This document shows, one piece after another, positions 27,776 to 36,410 of a DNA stretch of 64,000 bases. The position numbers were made by a program, and so were the translations under genes. Each line of letters opens with the position of its first letter. Position 1 is the stretch's first letter. The notes under the pieces are model-generated. The model was not told where the DNA came from and made no database searches. It was given only the letters and a program-made list of their open reading frames with translations. Source of the stretch: Halovenus amylolytica (GTDB lineage: Archaea; Halobacteriota; Halobacteria; Halobacteriales; Haloarculaceae); the NCBI GenBank assembly GCA_004015825.1, contig SAYS01000020.1, forward strand, positions 1 to 64,000, given 5' to 3'.

Positions 27776-27778
27776 GAG

Positions 27779-28189
27779 TCAGGGCCAGTCGTCGCGGGTA
27801 TCCTCTTCCATCTCGACTGTCTGTTCGTCTTCGGCGATCTCCCAGCCGGCCGACTCGGCGGCCACGTCGAGATCGACGTACTCCCAGCCGGTTTCCTCGG
27901 CCAGCTGTTCGTCCTCGTCTGTGGTGCCGACGAAGACGTACCGATCGCTTTTGAACTGGTCCTGGATGTTTTCGAGACTCTCCCTGCGGGTGCGTGGCCC
28001 CGAGAAGAAGTCCTGTCTGATCCGGTGTTTGCGGGTGAAATTCGTCACGACGTATGTCGGTTTATCCGAGATCACACCGATGTAGTTCGTCCACTGGCGC
28101 GCGTCAGTAAAGACCGAATCCGGCGCCTGGAGATCCTTGAGTGCCTCTAGTTCGAACGCGAGTGTCATATCGCCACTGCCGCCATCCAT
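27779..28189 (-). CDS. Conserved haloarchaeal protein, DUF7124-like
   Basis: The 136-residue soluble protein has the core DMTLAFELEALKDLQAPDSVF, then VVTNFTRKHRIRQDFFSGP and an acidic end. A second possible start is the ATG at 28168. The family resembles what I recall as DUF7124. Function unknown. It heads a two-gene unit with the DUF5815 gene. Confidence 0.7.
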   Translation of the reverse strand: MDGGSGDMTLAFELEALKDLQAPDSVFTDARQWTNYIGVISDKPTYVVTNFTRKHRIRQDFFSGPRTRRESLENIQDQFKSDRYVFVGTTDEDEQLAEETGWEYVDLDVAAESAGWEIAEDEQTVEMEEDTRDDWP

Positions 28190-28236
28190 ACTGAACGCTC
28201 GGGTGGCAGTGGAAAAAAGACCGTCGGTCGCGGCTG

Positions 28237-29481
28237 TTAATCAGCTTCTGGGGGTGATTCGAGTTTCTCCAGATCGACGTTCTCTTCGAGCAACAGTTCC
28301 TTCTGGTCGGCGACCTGCCGTTCCTCGCGGATAATCTGTTTGAACGCCGACTGCTGGGAGAGATCGCCGATCAACACACCACCGACGAGCTGGCCGTTTT
28401 TGAACGCCACCTGTCGCCACTCGGTATCGGAGTATTTGCGCTCGGCGGTCTCGTCGCCGATCGTCGGATGTCCGAATGAAAGGAACGGGAAATCGAAGTG
28501 CGTGATCGAGTACGAGGAGACCCAGCGGAAGGCATCGGTTTCATCGTCTGCCACCATATTCGTCCCCGCGATCGATCCCTGTTCTTTCGCCGACCCCCAC
28601 GAGCCGTTCTGCGCCTGTTCGTCGAAGATGGTGTCGTAGTACTGTGTAATGTCACCTGCAGCGTAGACGTTGTCGACGTTCGTCTGCATGTACTCGTCGA
28701 CGACGACGCCGTTGTCACGCTCGATACCGGTGCCCTGGAGCCACTCCGTGTTGAAATCCAGCCCGATCGCGACACCGGCCCACTCGGCCTCGAACCGTTC
28801 CCCGTTCGGATCGACAGCCGCCTCGACGTGGCCCTCGTCGTCGACCTCGAAATGGTCGACGCCGGAGTTGAACACCGGTTTGACACCCTTCTCTTCGAGT
28901 GCGTCGTGGATGATCTCGGCCCCCTCCTCCGAGAGTGCGTACCGCCACCAGCAGTTCCCCCGCATCAGGTAGTGGGCGTCCAGTCCCTGTGCGGCGGAGA
29001 TCGCAGCGAGGTCGATGCCGAGCAATCCTGCGCCGACGACGACACCCGTCTCCGACTGTTCGGCGTGCTCTCTGATCTGGCGCGCGTCCTCGAAGGTCCA
29101 GAAGTGATGGATGCCATCGGCGTCGGAGTTGTCGACTGGCAACTGTGTCGGCGTCCCACCGGTCGCGATCAGCAGTTTGTCGTACTCGTAACTGTCCCCC
29201 GTGTGCGTGTGGACGACCTGCTCGTCTGTGTCGACTGTCTCGACGTGTGTGTTCAACTCCAGCGCGATATCGCGTTCCTCGTACCACTCCGGCTCGTGGA
29301 TGGAGATAGGCGCTTCGGGCAGCTTGCCTTTGGCAAACTCCTTGATCAGGATGCGGTTGTACAGGGCCTCACCCTCGTCGGTGAGTATCGTGACGTCCGC
29401 CTCGGGATCTTCCTCCCGTATGGTTTCAGCCGCTGAACTCCCCGCGATCCCGTCGCCTATGATTAGATGCGACGTGCTCAT
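28237..29481 (-). CDS. FAD/NAD(P)-dependent oxidoreductase
   Basis: The 414-residue pyridine nucleotide-disulfide oxidoreductase family protein has an FAD motif HLIIGDGIAGSSAAETI (residues 5-21), a second Rossmann motif VVVGAGLLGIDLAA for NAD(P)H (about 147-160) and the FAD-closing motif NVYAAGDITQYYD (about 270). The layout matches nitrite reductase/rubredoxin reductase-like (NirB N-terminal) flavoproteins. It probably passes electrons from NAD(P)H to a small redox carrier; the partner is not adjacent. Confidence 0.9.
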   Translation of the reverse strand: MSTSHLIIGDGIAGSSAAETIREEDPEADVTILTDEGEALYNRILIKEFAKGKLPEAPISIHEPEWYEERDIALELNTHVETVDTDEQVVHTHTGDSYEYDKLLIATGGTPTQLPVDNSDADGIHHFWTFEDARQIREHAEQSETGVVVGAGLLGIDLAAISAAQGLDAHYLMRGNCWWRYALSEEGAEIIHDALEEKGVKPVFNSGVDHFEVDDEGHVEAAVDPNGERFEAEWAGVAIGLDFNTEWLQGTGIERDNGVVVDEYMQTNVDNVYAAGDITQYYDTIFDEQAQNGSWGSAKEQGSIAGTNMVADDETDAFRWVSSYSITHFDFPFLSFGHPTIGDETAERKYSDTEWRQVAFKNGQLVGGVLIGDLSQQSAFKQIIREERQVADQKELLLEENVDLEKLESPPEAD

Positions 29482-29636
29482 ACAACGGGTGTTGAACGCC
29501 AGGCCTAATGTGGGTTGCTATTCATCTAGTCTTTGCGATGATATCGGCTGGAGCTGTACGAAACTGGACAGGAGTGAGTAAGTATAATAATAACTATTCA
29601 CATTGAAATAATCCAGCCAGTTCTTGGAATATACCA

Positions 29637-30098
29637 TCAGTCAGTGCCATCACGAACCTTTACCGCCATCCCGGTTTCGAACGCAGCCATCCCCTGTCCC
29701 GAAAGCTCTGCGCGTCCGACGGCGAGCAGCGATCCATCGGTGTGTTCGACGAGTACCTCGTCGCGTGGTCGGATCGCCTCGTCCGCGTTCGAGACGAACT
29801 TCGCGAAGACGTTGCGTCCCTCCCGGATGTACGGTTCGCTCTCGTCACCCACGACGACACGATACGCGGGCGAGTCGAGTATCTCCTGCAGGCGTCGGCC
29901 GCCGGCGAGTCCGAGCCGGAAGCGGCCGTCAGACTCGTAGGTTCCGATCCGACCATCCGGGCAGTGGATCTGGCGGGGTCGACCCGAACTCGTCCGGGTC
30001 ACCGACAGCTCGTCGGGGTCGGCAAACAGCCCGTTACCCGCGCCCGCACCGAACTGGTAGTCAGCGACGTGTCCCAACCCTTCGATATCGTCGGCCAT
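29637..30098 (-). CDS. PUA-domain protein
   Basis: The 153-residue protein ends in a PUA domain (about residues 75-148): YRVVVGDESEPYIREGRNVF, then FVSNADEAIRPRDEVLVEH and LLAVGRAELSG. PUA domains bind structured RNA, often in tRNA or rRNA modification enzymes. The N-terminal half contains ADYQFGAGAGNGLFAD, as in archaeal PUA proteins related to tRNA-guanine transglycosylase C-domains. No catalytic domain is present, so RNA binding is the safe call. Confidence 0.82.
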   Translation of the reverse strand: MADDIEGLGHVADYQFGAGAGNGLFADPDELSVTRTSSGRPRQIHCPDGRIGTYESDGRFRLGLAGGRRLQEILDSPAYRVVVGDESEPYIREGRNVFAKFVSNADEAIRPRDEVLVEHTDGSLLAVGRAELSGQGMAAFETGMAVKVRDGTD

Positions 30099-30136
30099 TA
30101 CCCGTCGTTTTGCGTCGACGGCAAAAACCCCTCTGT

Positions 30137-30328
30137 TCAGTGTGTCCCATCGATCGCCAGCCCAAGCATGTACGGCGTCAGCACTGCATCGACGGCTGCA
30201 ACGCCGAGGACGACCAACCGGATCAGTCCGTCGAGAAACAGGAGTGCAACCAGCGCAATTGTGCCGGCACTAAGCAGTCCGACGAGCGACCGGACTCGTT
30301 TGTCTGCAAGCGGATTCGCTGCTGACAT
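30137..30328 (-). CDS. Small membrane protein (63 aa)
   Basis: From the ATG at 30328 the product starts MSAANPLADKRVRSLVGLLS and has two hydrophobic stretches (about 15-33 and 36-55). It lies 38 bases upstream of the PUA gene on the same strand. I do not recognise a family. The longer frame to 30379 would add an unlikely hydrophobic leader. Confidence 0.6.
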   Translation of the reverse strand: MSAANPLADKRVRSLVGLLSAGTIALVALLFLDGLIRLVVLGVAAVDAVLTPYMLGLAIDGTH

Positions 30329-30397
30329 ACACGCCAGTCCGGGTGAGACCAACAAAAATAGGGTCGGCCCGTTTCTCAACCTGAAACAGGGCGACGG

Positions 30398-30778
30398 TCA
30401 GTCGGCCGTTTCGAGCGGTTCGATCAGTTCGATGACGTGGCCGTCGGGGTCCTCGATGAAGGCGGTTCGCGCCGAGGCTGCCGGCTGGTCGGCGGGTTCC
30501 TGGACGACGCCGTGGTGGTCGATAGTCTCGAAGGCGCCGTCGACGTTCTCGACTTTGACTGCGAAGTGATCCCAGGCTGTCCCGGCTTCGAACTCGTCTT
30601 CGCCATCTGTGTCGGAAAGCTGTAGCTCGAACCCGTTACCGTCAGCGACGTAGACGTTACGGGTGGAGCCATCGTCGCTCGTGAACTCCCAGGAGTGGTC
30701 GAAGCCGAGCTCTTCGGTATACCACTCGGCGAGACGGTCAGCGTCCGAGACGTTCAAACAGACGTGTAGTGCGTCCAT
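30398..30778 (-). CDS. Glyoxalase I-like / VOC family protein
   Basis: The 126-residue protein begins MDALHVCLNVSDADRLAEWY and has the two beta-alpha-beta-beta-beta units of the vicinal oxygen chelate fold. Candidate metal ligands are His5, Glu in GFELQLSD, His in WDHFAVKV and Glu in HVIELIEP. The size and motifs fit lactoylglutathione lyase-like enzymes; in haloarchaea the thiol would not be glutathione. The ATG at 30778 is preferred over an in-frame start 13 codons upstream. Confidence 0.85.
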   Translation of the reverse strand: MDALHVCLNVSDADRLAEWYTEELGFDHSWEFTSDDGSTRNVYVADGNGFELQLSDTDGEDEFEAGTAWDHFAVKVENVDGAFETIDHHGVVQEPADQPAASARTAFIEDPDGHVIELIEPLETAD

Positions 30779-30817
30779 ACGTGTCGTGCAACCGCAACCA
30801 AAATAAGAACATCGCAA

Positions 30818-31975
30818 TCAATCCAGCTCTGTCGAGGCGGATTCGTCGGCGACGAGGTCGACACCGGCAAACTCGAACTGGGCCCCGCCCGATTCGGATT
30901 CGGTCACGGCCAGCTCCCAGCCGTGTGCCGCCGCCAGACTGGAGACGATCGCGAGCCCCAGCCCGGTCCCGTCACCGTCCCTGGAGACACCGGCTTCGAG
31001 GACTGCACTGCGGTCGCCCGGCGGGATCCCCGCGCCGTCGTCTGCGATATAAAAACCCTGGCCCGACGCCAGCGTTTCGACACGGACAGTCACGTCCGGG
31101 CCGGCGTGCTGGACGGCGTTTCGGAAGAGGTTCTCGAAGATCCTCGTCAGTTGTTCACGATCCGCACGGATGACTAGCTGTGTGTTTATAACCAGTGTAC
31201 TGTCCCCAGTATCGACGAGCGACCAGGCGTCCGTGGCGGCAGTCTCCAGAGCGACAGTAGTGGGCTCGTCGATGTTGTGACCGCCCCGGACGAGTGCGAG
31301 CACGTCGCGGATGATCTGCTGGATTCGCTGGTGGGCCTCCTGGGCACGGGCGAGATGTCGTTCGTTCTCCGGATCGTCGATGGACTCTTTGACGGCGTTC
31401 GTCCGACCGATCGCGACGTCGAGTGGGTTCCGGAGATCGTGTGAGAGCAGGCCCGCAAACCGATCGAGCTGTTGGTTTTCCGCCTCCAGCTGGCTCCGGT
31501 GTTCGTGGTCGTCGGTCACGTCGTGGAAGAAGACAACCCACTTCCGTGGCGGTCGGGGCTGTTTGCCGGCCGGATAGGTGTGAATATCGTAGTGGTGTGT
31601 CTCGCCGTCAGTTTCGATCGGGAGGACGGCCTGCTCGCGCTCGACGACAGTCTCTTTGACTGCCGGAACCCCGTCGAGAACTGTCTCGATCGACTCGCCT
31701 TCGATGTCGGTCTCGAACAGCGATCTGAACGGCACGTTCGCGACCAGCACGTCGTTCTCGTGGTCGAGGACGACGATCGGATCCTCGAAAGCATTGAGCA
31801 GCATCTCGTGATCGATCGGGGGCTGGCTGTCAGTCTCCGTCCGAGCCATCCAGAACCCGATACCAGCTGCGACGACGAGCATCGCAAGAATAAAGACCGT
31901 TCCATACCAGACAACCGGTGCATCCCCCGGTGCAAACTGCAAGAGGAGCGCTAGCACCCAGCCGATATCACTCAT
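30818..31975 (-). CDS. Membrane-anchored sensor histidine kinase
   Basis: The 385-residue kinase has two N-terminal transmembrane helices, a PAS-like domain (about 60-170), a HisKA H-box FAGLLSHDLRNPLDVAIGR with the phosphorylated His, N-box NLFRNAVQHAG, G1 DDGAGI and G2 GTGLGLAIV. The start at 31975 is preferred over 32002: the upstream ATG lies in ATATATG, which fits a TATA box 26-31 bases before 31975. There is no cognate regulator next to it. It is divergent from the DUF5827-like gene. Confidence 0.9.
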   Translation of the reverse strand: MSDIGWVLALLLQFAPGDAPVVWYGTVFILAMLVVAAGIGFWMARTETDSQPPIDHEMLLNAFEDPIVVLDHENDVLVANVPFRSLFETDIEGESIETVLDGVPAVKETVVEREQAVLPIETDGETHHYDIHTYPAGKQPRPPRKWVVFFHDVTDDHEHRSQLEAENQQLDRFAGLLSHDLRNPLDVAIGRTNAVKESIDDPENERHLARAQEAHQRIQQIIRDVLALVRGGHNIDEPTTVALETAATDAWSLVDTGDSTLVINTQLVIRADREQLTRIFENLFRNAVQHAGPDVTVRVETLASGQGFYIADDGAGIPPGDRSAVLEAGVSRDGDGTGLGLAIVSSLAAAHGWELAVTESESGGAQFEFAGVDLVADESASTELD

Positions 31976-32000
31976 CGTCTCTGTTAGGCGGCACAGACTC

Positions 32001-32008
32001 ATATATCT
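32001..32008 (-). promoter_or_regulatory. Putative TATA box of the histidine kinase gene
   Basis: The sequence ATATAT lies 26-31 bases before the ATG at 31975 on the minus strand. It overlaps an alternative upstream ATG, which argues against that codon being the start. Confidence 0.4.
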
Positions 32009-32091
32009 GTAGCAACGGAGTCGGAAGGTTCTGTCAATTGATCGAGAGACCGAACCGGAGTATTTACCCCGCAGTTGTTGCTAGGAGGGGT

Positions 32092-32361
32092 ATGCCGATA
32101 CCGAGATCCTCCGCAGACGACCTCCGGCCACTCGAATTCCGCGAACCCGAGGAGGTCCTCGATGCGGACAAGCTGTACACCGTCTACGAAATTGCCCGTC
32201 TCCTGCAGGGGCTAGAGGTCGACGCAGAGCTGGATGTCGAGACAGAGAACGTCCTGATGGACTGGGCGATTCCGTGGTTGCTGAAACACGCCGAACGGTT
32301 CGTCTTCGCCGAACCGACCGGCGACACCGAGCCGGGCTACTACGGTCTCGCCGAGCAATGA
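32092..32361 (+). CDS. Conserved haloarchaeal protein, DUF5827-like
   Basis: The 89-residue soluble protein (MPIPRSSADDLRPLEFREP, later YTVYEIARLLQGLEVDAEL) contains no catalytic motif. A strong ribosome-binding site, AGGAGGGG, lies just before the ATG at 32092 and decides the start among several in-frame codons. The stop overlaps the next ATG by four bases (ATGA), so it is coupled to the ATPase-like gene. I recall the family as DUF5827. Function unknown. Confidence 0.8.
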   Translation: MPIPRSSADDLRPLEFREPEEVLDADKLYTVYEIARLLQGLEVDAELDVETENVLMDWAIPWLLKHAERFVFAEPTGDTEPGYYGLAEQ

Positions 32362-33167
32362 CGCTTTTGGTGGTCGGTGCCGACCGCGTCGACGCGGGCA
32401 AGACGACCTTCTCGACGGGGCTGGTTGCCGCAACAGGTGCTGTCGGGTTCAAGCCCCGGGCTGGAAACGACTACTGGTTTCACCACGACGACTACCGGAC
32501 CGCGATCTCCGAGGGAAGCATCTACGGCAAGGACGCCCGGCGCCTCGCCGCAGCGAGCCCCGGGAGCCTGGAGCCGACGGATATCAACCCGGTCCACCGG
32601 CTCTGGCGGCCCGCCCCCGGCAACGGAACCGGCCTGCTCGGACAGGACGAGCGGGAGTTTCTCCTCGACAGAGTTGGCGAGCAGTACGTCCGCAACGGGA
32701 ACGCAACGCTTCCGGAGGATGCACGCAGTGAACTCCCACTCTCGGATGCACTCGTCGTCAGCAGCGTCGAGGAGTTCAACCAGGTGATGCAGCGCCACCA
32801 CGTCCAGCAACTCGATGCGCTTTCGGCGACGATCGACCGAACGGAGCGGGCAGTCGTCGAATCCTACAGCGACGTTGCCCGCCCGCTCCAGGGGATCGAC
32901 CCCGACGGCGTGGCCGTCGTCGAACCGGGCCGGACACGGATCTTCGACGGCCCCCGATTCGTCAAGGGGTGTCAGGTCGCCAGTGGTGCGGAGGGTGCCT
33001 TCCACGGCCAGCTCGAAGAACGCGTCGCGTCGGTGACCGAACTCGTCGATCCGGTCGATACTATCACCCTGCCCGCACTCGGACGCGACGAGCGAAACGA
33101 ACCCGGAACAGTTGCTGACGCCTATGGGGCAGCCTATCGGTCACTGCTCGACGTTGCTGGCTGGTGA
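32358..33167 (+). CDS. P-loop NTPase-like protein
   Basis: The 269-residue protein begins LLVVGADRVDAGKTTFSTGL, a Walker A-like loop with the DAGKTT form seen in SIMIBI NTPases such as dethiobiotin or cobyric acid synthase relatives. The rest (VGFKPRAGNDYWFHHDDY, PAPGNGTGLLGQDER) does not place it in a known pathway. It is coupled by ATGA overlap to the DUF5827-like gene. ATP binding is likely; substrate unknown. Confidence 0.78.
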   Translation: MTLLVVGADRVDAGKTTFSTGLVAATGAVGFKPRAGNDYWFHHDDYRTAISEGSIYGKDARRLAAASPGSLEPTDINPVHRLWRPAPGNGTGLLGQDEREFLLDRVGEQYVRNGNATLPEDARSELPLSDALVVSSVEEFNQVMQRHHVQQLDALSATIDRTERAVVESYSDVARPLQGIDPDGVAVVEPGRTRIFDGPRFVKGCQVASGAEGAFHGQLEERVASVTELVDPVDTITLPALGRDERNEPGTVADAYGAAYRSLLDVAGW

Positions 33168-33511
33168 AAGAGAGTGAAAACGAACTCGGCTGGCGATAGG
33201 TTTCAGCGGCCTCGCGGGATACAGAGTGCAATCAAAAACCCGTTCACGGGGACGAGCAAGATGCCAGCACTCATACTGTCGACTGTGCAACCCGACTTTT
33301 CGGTGACAGGCAGTGATACACTCTCGGGTAGCTGGCGACCGTTCGTCGACAGCCCGTCCTACACGGTTTCGACCAACCCGTCCCGACCTCCGGCAAGGAT
33401 GACAGCCGGTGGTGGGTCGGGACAGAACTCACGGAATGGACGGTGTCGGTCACACCGTCGATAAATGGAAGGCGGTGACAGCATAGTCGTCGAGACACGA
33501 TCAGCTGTCAT
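33168..33511. other. Non-coding spacer before MITE copy C
   Basis: The 344-base gap has moderate G+C and only short frames without acidic bias (for example minus strand 33271-33498). I see no gene, RNA or repeat, though it could hold eroded coding sequence. It ends at the target duplication of the miniature element. Confidence 0.4.
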
Positions 33512-33620
33512 AGTGATTGTTGCGGTTATTTTCGTGACCGAGTCACGGATATCGACGTGTCACGGCGTGTAACACAGAATTTGCGTCGCTAGAGCGGTAC
33601 AGACTCGCAACAATCACTAT
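33512..33620. mobile_element. MITE, family 1, copy C (109 bp, divergent)
   Basis: The terminal repeats TAGTGATTGTTGCG and CGCAACAATCACTA are perfect 14-mers, differing from copies A and B by one compensated position on each side. The flanking duplication is TCA (33509-33511 and 33621-33623). The right 27 bases match copy B (GCGGTACAGACTCGCAA and on) while most of the interior differs. It overlaps the region just behind the CBS-domain gene stop (33624). Confidence 0.82.
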
Positions 33621-33623
33621 CAG

Positions 33624-34043
33624 TCAGTACGCTGGTCGCTGGGCCCGTACGATTTCTGCGAACTGCTGTTGTTCGTCGGCAAGCAGTTCGTTCAGGTCGT
33701 CGACAGAGATGATTCCTACGAGTGTGTCACCCTCACAGACGGGGAGTCGTCGGACACCATTGTCTGCCATCACTTCCGCTGCCTCGTAGAAGCCGGTGCC
33801 ACGCTCGACTGTAGAAAGATCAGTGGACATTACGTCTTCAGCAGTCTGCTCCGTCGGATCTGCCCCCTCACCGAGGATACGAACGGTCAGATCTCGATCG
33901 GTGACGATACCGACGGGTGTGTCATCCTCCGTGATCACGATACTCCCCACGTGCTCTTCGTCCATGGTTACCGCGAGGTCGGTTACTGGCGTTTCGGGTT
34001 CGGCTGTCACGACGTCACTTCGGGAGAGGTCTTCGATTGGCAT
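33624..34043 (-). CDS. CBS-domain pair protein
   Basis: The 139-residue protein is two CBS motifs back to back: VVTAEPETPVTDLAVTMDEE with GIVTDRDLTVRIL, then DVMSTDLSTVERGTGFYEAA with VGIISVDDLNELL. Such Bateman modules bind adenine nucleotides or SAM and act as sensors. It has no attached domain and may regulate a partner in trans. Element copy C ends right at its stop, and UspA is encoded upstream on the same strand. Confidence 0.9.
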   Translation of the reverse strand: MPIEDLSRSDVVTAEPETPVTDLAVTMDEEHVGSIVITEDDTPVGIVTDRDLTVRILGEGADPTEQTAEDVMSTDLSTVERGTGFYEAAEVMADNGVRRLPVCEGDTLVGIISVDDLNELLADEQQQFAEIVRAQRPAY

Positions 34044-34305
34044 TGGATGTTACCCCGCTAGAGAGTTCTTTCTGGATTACATTAGTAACCATCATGATTC
34101 TTAATACCCGAGAATACACACCGATGATTTGTCTCCCGGTGATCGATATAAAGGGGTGATGAATTCACAGAAATCGGCCTGAAAACTCCGGAACACCCTC
34201 GTTCGACTCGGGATCGAACCACGGTGAAGGCGTGTCGAGAGCACTACTGCAGAAATAGAAGGCGCGTCTATAGCACTGGACGAGCAGCGACAGAGGCTGA
34301 ATTGA
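34044..34305. other. Non-coding spacer before MITE copy B
   Basis: The 262-base stretch holds the AT-rich promoter side of the CBS gene near 34060-34110. I see nothing recognisable in the remainder. No acidic coding frame is present. Confidence 0.4.
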
Positions 34306-34413
34306 TACTGATTATTGCGGTAATTTTCAGCACGGCAGCGAAACCGAGGCTGTTTCGGCCCTCCTAGACCAGTTCTATCTGAACTTCGCGGTACAGACTC
34401 GCAATAATCACTA
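34306..34413. mobile_element. MITE, family 1, copy B (108 bp)
   Basis: The ends TACTGATTATTGCG and CGCAATAATCACTA are inverted repeats with one mismatch. TGA flanks both sides (34303-34305 and 34414-34416). It is in reverse orientation to copy A and matches it at about 98 of 108 bases. No transposase. Confidence 0.85.
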
Positions 34414-34505
34414 TGAGTGGGGACAGAGAGTGGTAGTACTGATCGGTATCTCGTTAGCTGGCGGAGCCCGTGGGACGTCTGTCTACCGGCTTCACTCGCC
34501 GCCAC

Positions 34506-34925
34506 TCACCGAGCGACGATCACCGGAACGGGCGACTGGCGGAACACCCTCTGGGCAACGTTCCCGACGACCAGTCGATCGGCCACCGAGCCGCCGTGGC
34601 TCCCGATTACGACTGCATCGAACCCGTCGACGCTGTTCAGAATCGCCCGAGCTGGATGCCCAAGTTGAACCTCGGTGGTGATTTCGACGTCGTACTCGGC
34701 AGCGAGTTCTCGGGCGTTCTCGAACACCGCCCTCGCGCGCTCCTCGGCAGCCCCTTCCAGATCCTCCTCGAGAGCGAGTGACGTGGCCTCTCCCCCCCAC
34801 GGTGACGGGTTACCCACGACATGCAAGACGGTAATCTCTGCGTCTGGGTGGTTCTCGAGGGCGTATACAAGCGCTCGCTGGGCCATCTCTGACTCGTCCA
34901 TCGGAACGAGAATTTGTGAGATCAC
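34506..34925 (-). CDS. Universal stress protein (UspA family)
   Basis: The 139-residue protein has the UspA fold starting ISQILVPMDESEMAQRALVY. The ATP-binding loop GSHGGS followed nine residues later by GNVAQRV (pattern GxxGx9G) is near residues 110-126. It is expected to bind ATP and act in stress physiology. It stands between element copies B and E. Confidence 0.92.
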   Translation of the reverse strand: MISQILVPMDESEMAQRALVYALENHPDAEITVLHVVGNPSPWGGEATSLALEEDLEGAAEERARAVFENARELAAEYDVEITTEVQLGHPARAILNSVDGFDAVVIGSHGGSVADRLVVGNVAQRVFRQSPVPVIVAR

Positions 34926-34991
34926 GGATGGACTAGCTTAGGGAGCTTGATAAAATAGTAGTTCGCCTGTCTCGTTGTATGCAGCGTCTTA

Positions 34992-35069
34992 TACTGGTGG
35001 CTGTAAATTCGTGAAAATATTCGACCCCACGTCGGGTCGAAATTCGTTCATTTCTTACAGCCACCAGTA
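34992..35069. mobile_element. MITE, family 2, copy E (78 bp)
   Basis: The inverted ends TACTGGTGGCTGTAA and TTACAGCCACCAGTA are 15 bp and perfect. The flanking duplication is TTA (34989-34991 and 35070-35072). An inner palindrome TTCGACCC/GGGTCGAA gives a second stem. The ends match copy D except at one paired position. No coding capacity. Confidence 0.87.
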
Positions 35070-35153
35070 TTACCACCGACTGCAGAACGCATCCTCGTAT
35101 TCAACACGCGGTTCGTGCACGAACTGCGATCGTCAACAGAGCAACAAACCGTA

Positions 35154-35732
35154 TTATCGCATTCCGGCAGCCTGCAGTGCAAGTTCGATATCGTGGTTCG
35201 GATTCGTCGTCACACTCGGACCGTGGCCAGTGTGCATCTCTGTGAGATTGTCGTCGACGACATTCAACAGACGCTCGATACTTTCGATCAGTAGCTCCCG
35301 GTCACCCTCTTCGAGATCGGTCCGGCCGAAGCCACCGTTGGCGAAGATAAGATCACCGGCGAACAACACGCCGTTTGCCGGAGCGTACAGACAGATGTGG
35401 TCGTTTTTGTGGCCGGGCGTGTGGATCGCCTCGTAGGAGTGGTCACCGATCTGGACGTGCTCGCCGTCCTCGATTTCGTGGTCGACGACTGGCTGAGCAG
35501 GATCGTACCCCCAGACGTCGACGCCGAAAGCGTCGGTGACCTGATCGACGTTGCCGATATGATCGGGGTGTGTATGCGTCAGCACGACCGCGTCGAGGTC
35601 GTCGGTGTACTGCGTTGCCGCTTCGACGACGTCGAACCCTGCACCGACGTCGACGAGCACCGTTCGCGCACCGTCGACCAGAAACACGTTGCTCGTCAGC
35701 CCGGAGTGGCCAGTGGCCAGATTCTGAATCAT
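35154..35732 (-). CDS. Metallo-beta-lactamase fold hydrolase
   Basis: The 192-residue MBL-fold protein has all metal motifs: HTHPDHIG (about residue 54), HTPGHKNDH (about 108), the bridging Asp in LFAGDLIF (about 128) and the final His in MHTGHGP (about 175). It belongs to the glyoxalase II-like group, which opens thioesters, but the substrate is not shown. Single gene, divergent from the HalX regulator. Confidence 0.9.
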   Translation of the reverse strand: MIQNLATGHSGLTSNVFLVDGARTVLVDVGAGFDVVEAATQYTDDLDAVVLTHTHPDHIGNVDQVTDAFGVDVWGYDPAQPVVDHEIEDGEHVQIGDHSYEAIHTPGHKNDHICLYAPANGVLFAGDLIFANGGFGRTDLEEGDRELLIESIERLLNVVDDNLTEMHTGHGPSVTTNPNHDIELALQAAGMR

Positions 35733-35833
35733 ACTCGGTGATAGGCCGGGCCGCGGTTTGGGTATACCGATCTGTCAGCGAAGCTTTCAGAGCCCCATAA
35801 TTCTATGTGCATCGAACGAAAACAAAGTTTTAG

Positions 35834-36409
35834 ATGGCAGATCCGGACCCAGTCGTGTTGCTCGTCGAGGACGAATCGGACGTTGCAGAGACGTACCGCC
35901 TGTGGCTCGAAGACGAGTACGAGGTACGGATCGCGTACAACGGCGACGAGGGGATCGAACAGCTCGACGACGCCGTCGACGTCGTGTTGCTCGATCGGAT
36001 GATGCCCGGGCTGTCGGGCGACGACGTACTGGAGTACATCCGGACGGAGGAACTGGGCTGTCGGGTCGCGATGGTCACCGCCGTCGAGCCGGATTTCGAT
36101 ATCCTGGAGATGGGGTTCGACACCTACCTCTCGAAACCGGTCAAAGGCCACCAGCTACAAGAGACCGTCGCGAACCTCCTCGAACGCTCGGAGTACGACA
36201 GCCTGTTACAGGAGTACTACGCCCTCGTCGAGAAGCAAGCGACACTCCAGGCCAGCAAGAACCGGGCGGAACTCGAAGGCCAGGCAGAGTTCGAGGAGCT
36301 GACCGAACGGATCGGCGACCTCCGCGAGGAACTGTCGGAGACGCTCGGCGGCATCGAAGATGACGACGACTTCATCGCGACACTACACCGGATCGAAGAC
36401 GAAAGCTAG
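35834..36409 (+). CDS. HalX-domain response regulator
   Basis: The 191-residue protein has a receiver domain with acidic pocket (VEDESD), phosphoacceptor Asp in VVLLDRMMPG (about 54), Thr in MVTAVEP and Lys in LSKPV. A HalX domain (about 125-190) follows: a helical acidic module found only in haloarchaea. It has no DNA-binding domain, so the output is probably by protein contact. It is 1 base upstream of the DUF7504-like gene, a likely partner. Confidence 0.92.
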   Translation: MADPDPVVLLVEDESDVAETYRLWLEDEYEVRIAYNGDEGIEQLDDAVDVVLLDRMMPGLSGDDVLEYIRTEELGCRVAMVTAVEPDFDILEMGFDTYLSKPVKGHQLQETVANLLERSEYDSLLQEYYALVEKQATLQASKNRAELEGQAEFEELTERIGDLREELSETLGGIEDDDDFIATLHRIEDES

Positions 36410-36410
36410 C

